In this document: positions 41,294 to 48,109 of the stretch, piece after piece
How the letters are laid out: the number at the start of each line of letters is the position of its first letter
Numbering within the stretch: the stretch's first letter is position 1
IMG/VR virus record: IMGVR_UViG_3300037963_001253
Location: 35,207 to 84,618 of that record
From: a virus
Length of the DNA stretch: 49,412 nt
Reading direction: 5' to 3' (one strand)
Translations under genes and position numbers: made by a program
Notes under the pieces: generated by a model
Seen by the model: only the letters and a program-made list of their open reading frames with translations
What the model was told of the DNA's origin: nothing
The model's database searches: none

Positions 41294-42393
41294 CAATAAG
41301 AGATAAAAGACAAGAAGAATTTGCTAATATATGGATGGACCATGGAAGGTTTGGGATTCTAAACCTATGCCCCAGGTTTGGCAAGATTAGAACTGCAATC
41401 CATATACTCAACAAGTTTGACAACCCACATATACTGATAGCTTATCCGGATAACAAGATTAAACAGTCTTGGATGGATGAGTTTGAACTGATGGGCTATA
41501 AGAACGAGAATGTAGTGTATACAACACATAGATCTCTGCATAAGCATGTAGATACATGGGACATCATCATCATCGATGAGATACACCTGTTATCACAAGC
41601 ACAGAGAGACGTATGTCAGGAACTGTTTGAAAAGAATCTATATGTTCTAGGATTGACAGGGACACTATCTAAGTGGACCAAGAGAGATCTGCGATTAGAG
41701 CTTGGTATAGAAGTCATGGCAGAGTATACAATACAAGAGGCTATTAAAGAGGGAGTTATAACAGACTACGAGATAACAGTAATCAAAGTGCCACTAGACA
41801 ACACTGTTATCAATGAGTACACAAAGAAGAAGATAAAGAAAACAGAACTTCAACAGTTTAACTTCCTCAGTAGCCAAATTAATAGAATGATGTACACAAG
41901 TGCTAACACTATGTTTCATAGACTAGCACGTATGAGGATCATACAGAACAGTGTGGCTAAACTTAATAAGACCAAGGAGATACTAAATAACAATCCTGAC
42001 GAGCGTATCTTAGTATTCTGTGGTATAACAAGAATAGCAGACTCACTGGGTATACCATCCCATCATAGTAAAACTAAGGACAAAGAAGCGTTCAATAGAT
42101 TTGCTGAAGGGGAAGGTAATCACATGGCTGTTGTTAAGATCGGTAACACTGGTGTAACATACAAGCCACTTAACAAAGTAATAATAAACTACTTTGATAG
42201 TAATGCAGAGAACTTAGCTCAAAAGATAAATAGATGTATGGCTATGGAGTATGATACTCCTGATAAGAAATCACACATTTATATCATATCATCAGACAAA
42301 GATGTTGAGTTGAAATGGTTGCAAAAAGCACTAGAGTTCTTTGATAAAACTAAGATAAAATACGTAGAAAATTCGTATATTTGTAATAACTAA
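41290..42393 (+). CDS. SF2 helicase (UvsW/DEAD-like) with altered P-loop
   Basis: Helicase motifs in order: I as Pro28-Arg-Phe-Gly-Lys32-Ile-Arg, II as Asp96-Glu-Ile-His99, III as Thr123-Gly-Thr125, then the second RecA domain with Val-Phe-Cys-Gly, and motif VI as Asn-Arg-Cys-Met near residue 317. The Thr/Ser after the P-loop Lys is Ile here, with Arg-Thr following. Phage members repair or restart forks and remodel branched DNA. At 367 residues it is compact. The C-terminal end contains a promoter-like TATATTTG for the next gene. Confidence 0.82.
   Translation: MTIRDKRQEEFANIWMDHGRFGILNLCPRFGKIRTAIHILNKFDNPHILIAYPDNKIKQSWMDEFELMGYKNENVVYTTHRSLHKHVDTWDIIIIDEIHLLSQAQRDVCQELFEKNLYVLGLTGTLSKWTKRDLRLELGIEVMAEYTIQEAIKEGVITDYEITVIKVPLDNTVINEYTKKKIKKTELQQFNFLSSQINRMMYTSANTMFHRLARMRIIQNSVAKLNKTKEILNNNPDERILVFCGITRIADSLGIPSHHSKTKDKEAFNRFAEGEGNHMAVVKIGNTGVTYKPLNKVIINYFDSNAENLAQKINRCMAMEYDTPDKKSHIYIISSDKDVELKWLQKALEFFDKTKIKYVENSYICNN
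42376..42383 (+). promoter_or_regulatory. Possible -7 box before the AAA ATPase gene
   Basis: TATATTTG followed by TAATAA, the same downstream context as in the consensus promoter before the polymerase gene. No TTTG is found at the usual distance upstream, so it is weak or activator-dependent. Confidence 0.3.
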
Positions 42394-42415
42394 ATAATAA
42401 TAAATATTTTAAAAA

Positions 42416-43087
42416 ATGAGTTCAAAATTAATAGGAGTTGTTGGTGAAACAGGGACAGGAAAATCAACAGCAATAAAGCACTTAGATCCCAAAGAAACAT
42501 ATATTATAAACGTTGCAAAGAAAGAACTACCGTTCAAGGGTAGTGGTAAACTTTACAATACAGATAATAAAAACTACAAAGAGATAGATGACCCAGTTGA
42601 GGTGACCAGACTCTTAAAGATCATTTCTGAAAAAGCCCCACACATAAAGAACATTGTGATTGAAGATAGTAATTATCTTATGGGATTCAGAATGGTAGAG
42701 AAAGCTACTGAAACAGGCTTTACTAAGTTTAGTGTAATGGCTAAAGATATGGTAGACATGTTTAGAACAGCTAGAGGTTTGCGTGATGACCTATGTATCT
42801 TTTACTACTCACATCCTGAGACTATAGAAGACGCAGGTGAGATAGTAGGATACAAAATTAAAACAGCAGGTAAATTAATTGACAATCAAGTTTTGTTAGA
42901 AGGATTATTAACCGTATGTTTGTACACGCATGTTGAAGAAGGTAAGGATGGTAATGTTGAATACAGCTTTCTTACTAACAGATACAGAAAGAAACCAGCA
43001 AAGAGTCCGGACGGAATGTTTGATACAACAAAGGTTCCTAACAACTTACAACTGGTTAAAGAAAAAGTAATTGAATATTATAACTAA
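42416..43087 (+). CDS. Sak4/AAA_24-like ATPase (recombination partner)
   Basis: A 223-residue P-loop protein: Walker A Gly10-Glu-Thr-Gly-Thr-Gly-Lys16-Ser17, a Walker B-like strand (Asn-Ile-Val-Ile-Glu-Asp) near residues 79-84, and a Tyr-Tyr-Ser-His strand-end motif near 124-127. This matches the AAA_24 group, which includes Sak4-type single-strand annealing ATPases that work with a phage SSB. The adjacent SSB-like gene fits that pairing. It could also be another DNA-repair ATPase of the same fold. Confidence 0.72.
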   Translation: MSSKLIGVVGETGTGKSTAIKHLDPKETYIINVAKKELPFKGSGKLYNTDNKNYKEIDDPVEVTRLLKIISEKAPHIKNIVIEDSNYLMGFRMVEKATETGFTKFSVMAKDMVDMFRTARGLRDDLCIFYYSHPETIEDAGEIVGYKIKTAGKLIDNQVLLEGLLTVCLYTHVEEGKDGNVEYSFLTNRYRKKPAKSPDGMFDTTKVPNNLQLVKEKVIEYYN

Positions 43088-43102
43088 ATTAAATAAATAA
43101 AT

Positions 43103-43978
43103 ATGAGCACTATAGGTGGAATTAAAAGAGAGTCCGCAGGACAAGAAACAAAGTTTGGTAAGAAGGTTGGTCTATTTGAGGCTAACGTTATTGCCATTAA
43201 CCCTACAAACGAAGAGTATAAAGATGTACTTGGGATAGAACTAGGAGAAGACAGTAAAGCAACTAATTATCTAGGAGAGACAAAGGATGGTAACACATAC
43301 CTACGTGTAGATGTGTGGTTGCAGGAAGTTAAGAAGAAAGAAAACTTCAAGGTATCATTCTTTCTAGAAGATAGAGAGCGTGAGAATAGAGATCAAACTA
43401 AGAAACAATATATCAACAGTGTTGGTATGACTTCTTGGGCTGATGATGAGAACAATCTATTTGACTGGTTCAAAGAGAACCGTGAGTATAGAGTGGCATT
43501 TATTGGTGAGGAAGACTTGTATGATTTCTTACGTACATGGTTGGGACAACTAGACTATAGACATGCAGATACTACACTAACACTTGACTGGCCTAAACTT
43601 ATGCGTGGTAACGTAAAAGATCTTAAGGACCAGGTAGATGGTGAGTGGTGTAATACTATTGTAGCTATGGCAACAGTGGTTACCAAAGAACGTGATGGTG
43701 AAACTGTTGAGTATCAGGGTGTTTATAACAAAGCATTCCTATCTGGATACACTATGCGTCAGTTTAGACTAGTAGATTATACAGATGCTAAGATAGTAAA
43801 CCAACTTAAAGCACGTAAACCTAGAGAGCTAAGACCGCACGAAAGATTTGTGGTTAAGGTGACTGGAGAGTACGGGTGTAAAGACTACTATCAACTTAAG
43901 GAGATAGAAGACTATAACCCAGATGACAATCTCGTATCTACAGATAATTATATATCTGAGGATGGGGATGATTATTAA
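43103..43978 (+). CDS. SSB-like protein with acidic tail (291 aa)
   Basis: The centre has beta strands with aromatic residues (Phe-Lys-Val-Ser-Phe-Phe-Leu, Tyr-Arg-Val-Ala-Phe-Ile) and the final 25 residues are acidic, ending Asp-Gly-Asp-Asp-Tyr, like SSB C-terminal tails that bind partner proteins. Crassvirales carry a large divergent SSB next to the annealing ATPase and primase, as here. The OB fold is inferred. The start follows a TAAATAAATAAAT leader. Confidence 0.65.
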   Translation: MSTIGGIKRESAGQETKFGKKVGLFEANVIAINPTNEEYKDVLGIELGEDSKATNYLGETKDGNTYLRVDVWLQEVKKKENFKVSFFLEDRERENRDQTKKQYINSVGMTSWADDENNLFDWFKENREYRVAFIGEEDLYDFLRTWLGQLDYRHADTTLTLDWPKLMRGNVKDLKDQVDGEWCNTIVAMATVVTKERDGETVEYQGVYNKAFLSGYTMRQFRLVDYTDAKIVNQLKARKPRELRPHERFVVKVTGEYGCKDYYQLKEIEDYNPDDNLVSTDNYISEDGDDY

Positions 43979-43983
43979 AGATA

Positions 43984-44071
43984 AGGGGTCAAGCGTGGAA
44001 AAGAAGCGTGCAGGGTTACCGAGTCCCAACCCCTAGTTTATAACAAGCCCTGCAGAAATGTGGGGCTTTTT
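43984..44071 (+). promoter_or_regulatory. Attenuator-like leader before the primase gene
   Basis: Competing pairs are visible. AGGGGT (43984-43989) pairs with ACCCCT (44029-44034). TGCAGGG (44009-44015) can pair with CCCTGCA (44048-44054). AAGCCC (44045-44050) pairs with GGGCTT (44063-44068), followed by T bases to 44071, a terminator. The second and third exclude each other, as in attenuators and terminator-type riboswitches. The region contains no gene. Confidence 0.5.
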
Positions 44072-44083
44072 AATTTAATAAAT

Positions 44084-45091
44084 ATGGCAATAGGAGGAAT
44101 AAAAAAATCAACACTAAATAAAGAAGCTATACTTGATAAGATATCAGAGTATGACATCTTTAAATACTATATGCCAAACAGTAATTGGAAACTGAATGTT
44201 AAAACTTATTCACCATTCAGGGAGGAGAGAACCCCATCATTTATTATAAGTCAGAGTCATCATGGAGTAAAGTTCTATGACTTTGGTGACACCAGTAAGA
44301 AAGGTGATTGCTTTGCTTTTGTGAAGGAGTTATACCTGTGTCGTAACTATGATGATGTTCTTAAGAAGATAGATCAGGACTTTGGACTAGGTATATCTAG
44401 TACTAAAGTTAAAGATTATAAGAGGATAGTAGCTCAATACAAGCAGCCAGAGAAAGTTGTTAAGTCTTATTCATTTATACAAGTGAAGACGAAACCTTTC
44501 ACACATGAAGAGCTAGCTTATTGGAATCAATACTATCAGGATGAAGAGGATCTTAGAGCAAACAACATATATTCGATTCAAGAACTATTTCTTAACAAGA
44601 AAAGATGGGTGGTAAATCCTAATGTACTGACCTTTGGTTATCTATATGATGGCCACTGGAAGATATACAAACCATATGCAGAGAAGAAGTTCAAATGGGT
44701 TCCTAATAATGTTCCTATCACAGCTATGGATGGTAAAGATGACATAAAGAATTGTGACATCGCATTCATAACTAAGAGCAAGAAGGATTATATGGTGATG
44801 AAGAAAGTCTTTCCAACTTGTTGTGCAGTGCAGAACGAGGGTATAGGCTGCTTTGATGAAGATAATGTACAGTACATTATTGAGAATTCAAACAGACAGA
44901 TACTATCGTTTGACTCTGATGCAACAGGTGTAGAGAATTCAAAAGCAATTACAGAGAAGTTTGGCTTTGAATATTGTAATGTGCCAAAGAAATACCTGTC
45001 TGAGGGAATCAAAGACTGGGCAGACTTGGCTAAACATTACGGACTAAAGGTCATTGAAGACCTATTAATAGATAAATTAATAATTAAATAA
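44084..45091 (+). CDS. dnaG: DnaG-like primase without zinc ligands
   Basis: I set the start at 44084 (Met-Ala-Ile-Gly-Gly): the in-frame ATG at 44060 lies in the terminator hairpin. Residues 24-85 match a CHC2 domain in outline (Tyr-Ser-Pro-Phe-Arg-Glu-Glu-Arg-Thr-Pro-Ser-Phe at 42-53) but the usual zinc Cys/His are missing. The TOPRIM part has Ile-Thr-Lys-Ser-Lys-Lys-Asp at 229-235 in place of the Glu motif, and Asp277-Ser-Asp279. It makes primers at the fork beside the DnaB-like helicase. Confidence 0.85.
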   Translation: MAIGGIKKSTLNKEAILDKISEYDIFKYYMPNSNWKLNVKTYSPFREERTPSFIISQSHHGVKFYDFGDTSKKGDCFAFVKELYLCRNYDDVLKKIDQDFGLGISSTKVKDYKRIVAQYKQPEKVVKSYSFIQVKTKPFTHEELAYWNQYYQDEEDLRANNIYSIQELFLNKKRWVVNPNVLTFGYLYDGHWKIYKPYAEKKFKWVPNNVPITAMDGKDDIKNCDIAFITKSKKDYMVMKKVFPTCCAVQNEGIGCFDEDNVQYIIENSNRQILSFDSDATGVENSKAITEKFGFEYCNVPKKYLSEGIKDWADLAKHYGLKVIEDLLIDKLIIK

Positions 45092-45093
45092 AA

Positions 45094-45906
45094 ATGGAAA
45101 CAATAAATACAAACAGGTCAGCTAAAGATATAATGCTGACAGCACCAGTCCCTAAGGAGACTGCTACTTACAAACCGGTTAGTCATAAACAACTAATCGA
45201 TCTTACACTAGAGAGTGTATATCAATCAGGATTTGATCTTGATAAAGAGCATTACATTGCTGCAAGACAAGGTGATATAGCTACAGGTAGATATACCATC
45301 AAGAATGTACAAGATAATGACATGCAACTGCAGATAGTATGGCAGAACAGCTATGATAAGAGTACATCATTGAAGTTCGCTATAGGCGTACAAGTATTTG
45401 TATGTAGTAATGGTATGGTATCAGGAGATCATGGATCTTTTAAACGTATGCATAAAGGTACAGTGCAGGACTTTGCACCTGCAGCTATCACAGAATATAT
45501 CAAAAAGTCTGGTGATGCATTCACTAAGATGCAGAATGATAAGGAAGCATTCAAGGCTCATGAGATATCTGAAGAACGTAGATCTGAATTGTTAGGACGT
45601 ATGTTTGCACATGAGAAGTTCTTACAATCTACTCAATTGAATATTATTCAAAGAGAGTTTAATAAACCTACGCATGACTATGGTGCACCCAATACATTGT
45701 GGGAGCTGTATAACTATACAACTTTTGCAATGAAAGAGATACATCCAGATAGATGGATGAGAGATCATATTAAGTGTCACAACTTCTTTGCGGAACAAGC
45801 TAAGCTTGAGCATGAGAAGATGGTACTTGATGTACAGTCCCAGCAGTTTAATCAACTTAGTATGTGGGACACAGTAGATATAGTTAATAACCAATACGAT
45901 AGATAA
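45094..45906 (+). CDS. DUF932-like phage/plasmid protein (270 aa)
   Basis: The hallmark Val-Phe-Val-Cys-Ser-Asn-Gly-Met at 106-113, followed by Gly-Asp-His-Gly, and the Lys/His-rich C-terminal half match the DUF932 phage-plasmid family. The biochemical function of this family is not established; it is regularly found with replication genes. Its stop lies one base inside the next start (TAATGA). Confidence 0.75.
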   Translation: METINTNRSAKDIMLTAPVPKETATYKPVSHKQLIDLTLESVYQSGFDLDKEHYIAARQGDIATGRYTIKNVQDNDMQLQIVWQNSYDKSTSLKFAIGVQVFVCSNGMVSGDHGSFKRMHKGTVQDFAPAAITEYIKKSGDAFTKMQNDKEAFKAHEISEERRSELLGRMFAHEKFLQSTQLNIIQREFNKPTHDYGAPNTLWELYNYTTFAMKEIHPDRWMRDHIKCHNFFAEQAKLEHEKMVLDVQSQQFNQLSMWDTVDIVNNQYDR

Positions 45907-46124
45907 TGACACTAGGAAAATACGTAGAGACTTTAGTAGATATGCTAAAGCGTAACCCAGAGATAGAAGACTATACAGTAATCTATTCATCTGATGACGA
46001 AGGTAATACTTACCAGAAAGTAAATTTCACACCAAGTATAATGCTCAGTGAGGGGCTGGACAATAACTATTTAGTTGTTGAATCAGCTGAGCCCGGTAAG
46101 GGAGATACTGTTTGTATCAACTGA
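45906..46124 (+). CDS. Small conserved-type phage protein (72 aa)
   Basis: An N-terminal helix (Tyr-Val-Glu-Thr-Leu-Val-Asp-Met-Leu-Lys), then Asp-Tyr-Thr-Val-Ile-Tyr-Ser-Ser-Asp-Asp-Glu-Gly and a beta-like end. Small proteins of this plan recur in phages. It couples to the epimerase start through TGATG overlap. Function unknown. Confidence 0.6.
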   Translation: MTLGKYVETLVDMLKRNPEIEDYTVIYSSDDEGNTYQKVNFTPSIMLSEGLDNNYLVVESAEPGKGDTVCIN

Positions 46125-46984
46125 TGCGAGCGTTAGTTACTGGTGGAGCAGGCTTTATCGGTTCTCATGTTGTAGATTATCTACTGGACAAGGGCTATGA
46201 TGTTATTGTAATGGATAACTTTAGCACTGGTTCAATGGATAATCTACCTGATGGGATAGAGCCAATCATTATACACACGATAGGTAGTAATGATCCGTTA
46301 CCAGAAGGTCTTAAGTTTGACACTCTGGTACATCTAGCTGCTCCTGTATCTGTTGAAGAGAGTCTTACAGATGCTAAGAGATACTTTACAGAGATAGCAT
46401 ACGGGACAGATAAACTTATGAAGTGGGCTATCTGTTGTGGATGTGAGAACTTTGTTCTTGCCTCTACAGCTGCTGTGTATGGAGATAACGAAGAACTTCC
46501 TCTGAATGAAGAATCGTTGGTGTACCCTCAATCACCATATGCTTCTGCTAAGCTTCTAATGGAAGACATGGCTAGATCATACAAAGAACACAACGTTATG
46601 ATTCTCAGGTTCTTTAATGTGTATGGAGAAAGACAAAGGAATACTGGTGGATATGTATCAGCTATTCCTATATTTAAAGCTCAAGTGGAGAACGGTCATC
46701 CTGTTACAGTTACAGGGGATGGTGAACAAACTAGAGACTTTGTTTATGTTAAAGATGTAGCAGCTGCTATCTATAAATCTATAGGCAGTCATGCTATTCT
46801 TAATATTGGATCAGGTAAAGAGTATAAAGTTATAGACATAGCTAAGGCATTTAGTGATAACATTAAGTTCATTGCAGAACGTAATGAGATCAAGAGATCT
46901 AAAGCAGATGTGTATGCTGCATACTTCTGGCTAAGCTGGGAACCTGAGACAGATTTGTTTAACTGGATAAAATCAATAAAATGA
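46124..46984 (+). CDS. NAD-dependent nucleotide-sugar epimerase/dehydratase (extended SDR)
   Basis: With the start at 46124 the Rossmann motif Gly7-Gly-Ala-Gly10-Phe-Ile-Gly13 is at the expected place; Asp31 can hold the NAD ribose. Ser114-Thr115 and Tyr139-x-x-x-Lys143 complete the catalytic set of GalE/RmlB-type enzymes. The protein is 286 residues, a bit short for the family (about 310-340). Substrate unknown. It could change host surface sugars or supply an activated sugar for virion or DNA modification; no glycosyltransferase is seen in this window. It is unusual inside a replication cluster. Confidence 0.87.
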   Translation: MRALVTGGAGFIGSHVVDYLLDKGYDVIVMDNFSTGSMDNLPDGIEPIIIHTIGSNDPLPEGLKFDTLVHLAAPVSVEESLTDAKRYFTEIAYGTDKLMKWAICCGCENFVLASTAAVYGDNEELPLNEESLVYPQSPYASAKLLMEDMARSYKEHNVMILRFFNVYGERQRNTGGYVSAIPIFKAQVENGHPVTVTGDGEQTRDFVYVKDVAAAIYKSIGSHAILNIGSGKEYKVIDIAKAFSDNIKFIAERNEIKRSKADVYAAYFWLSWEPETDLFNWIKSIK

Positions 46985-47700
46985 ATTGGGATAAATTTAA
47001 AAACAATATACATCCTTCTTGGCATGAGAAGCTGAAAGGCTTTGTTCAAAGCGAAGAGTGTGACTTATTATATGCTCACTTGAAGAAGGATAGTAAGAGA
47101 GGAAAGCAAATAGCTCCACTCTCTAAAGATGTATGGAAAGCGTTCAAGCTGTGTCCTATGGATGAGCTTAAGGTAGTGCTCATGGGTATGTCACCCTATC
47201 ATACATTTAAGAATGGTAAGCCTGTAGCGGACGGACTCATGATGAGTTGTTCTGTTACTGGGTATATACAACCATCACTACAGCAGCTGTATAGTGCTCT
47301 TGAGTCTGAATACAATCAGCCTAAGGGTACATATGAAGTAACACCGGATCTTAGTTATCTAGCTGAGCAAGGTGTATTGCTATTGAATGCAGCTCTAACA
47401 ACAGAGAAGAATAAAGCAGGATCTCACATAGAAATATGGGAGCCTTTTATTAAGTATCTGTTTGATAATATACTTGTGCCACTTGGGGTACCTGTTGTCT
47501 TTCTAGGTAAAGATGCAGCTAAGTACCAGAAGTATATGGGTATATTCTCACACTCTTTTGTAGTATCGCACCCAGCCAGTGCAGCCTATAAAGGAGCAGA
47601 TTGGGACTCTGAAGGAGTCTTTAACAAACTAGATAAATTATTAATGCAAAACAATGGATTCAGTGTTGGATGGCTTAAAAATGCTGAAGTTCCATTTTAA
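46981..47700 (+). CDS. Uracil-DNA glycosylase homologue with substituted catalytic Asp
   Basis: The family 1 pattern is clear: Gly69-Met-Ser71-Pro-Tyr-His74 aligns with Gly-Gln-Asp-Pro-Tyr-His, Leu-Leu-Leu-Asn136-Ala-Ala-Leu-Thr aligns with the uracil-binding Asn motif, and Ser-His197-Pro-Ala-Ser with the His-Pro-Ser motif. The water-activating Asp is Ser in this protein. UDG homologues are common in crAss-like phages. Activity may be reduced, altered in specificity or replaced by DNA binding. It overlaps the epimerase gene by 4 bases. Confidence 0.83.
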   Translation: MNWDKFKNNIHPSWHEKLKGFVQSEECDLLYAHLKKDSKRGKQIAPLSKDVWKAFKLCPMDELKVVLMGMSPYHTFKNGKPVADGLMMSCSVTGYIQPSLQQLYSALESEYNQPKGTYEVTPDLSYLAEQGVLLLNAALTTEKNKAGSHIEIWEPFIKYLFDNILVPLGVPVVFLGKDAAKYQKYMGIFSHSFVVSHPASAAYKGADWDSEGVFNKLDKLLMQNNGFSVGWLKNAEVPF

Positions 47701-47711
47701 CAATTAAAACT

Positions 47712-48092
47712 ATGAATATAGAACAGAACCTCATCACCGATATTGGGCTCCTCAAGAAAGGTGATGTTGTAATTACAAACTCAGGAGCAGACCAGCATGT
47801 ATTTGAACTGGTAGAAGATCCACGTCCTAGTGCACAGAGGCACCAGTGGAGTGGTCATTGGAATAAAGGTAGAACTAGATATATTGCAGTGAAATGTAGA
47901 AGACCTATGAAAGTAAGAACTTCTACAAATCAATGGAATAACAAGCAGTATACCTACAAGGATCTTGAATTTAGAATGCCTAATGAAAACGATCCGATAG
48001 AGAAGTTTGACTTTAACTTCAAGAATATCTTTAGGATTAAACAAGCAGCTGTAGTAGACACCAATAATGATGACTACTTTAACTGCGATTAA
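47712..48092 (+). CDS. Unknown protein of the replication arm (126 aa)
   Basis: The N-terminal part resembles a small beta-barrel (Leu-Leu-Lys-Lys-Gly-Asp-Val-Val-Ile-Thr near 13-22), then an Arg/Trp-rich middle (Gln-Trp-Ser-Gly-His-Trp-Asn-Lys-Gly-Arg) and an Asn/Asp-rich end. The basic aromatic patch may bind nucleic acid. Not recognised. Confidence 0.6.
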   Translation: MNIEQNLITDIGLLKKGDVVITNSGADQHVFELVEDPRPSAQRHQWSGHWNKGRTRYIAVKCRRPMKVRTSTNQWNNKQYTYKDLEFRMPNENDPIEKFDFNFKNIFRIKQAAVVDTNNDDYFNCD

Positions 48093-48109
48093 CAATTAAA
48101 TTAATAAAT

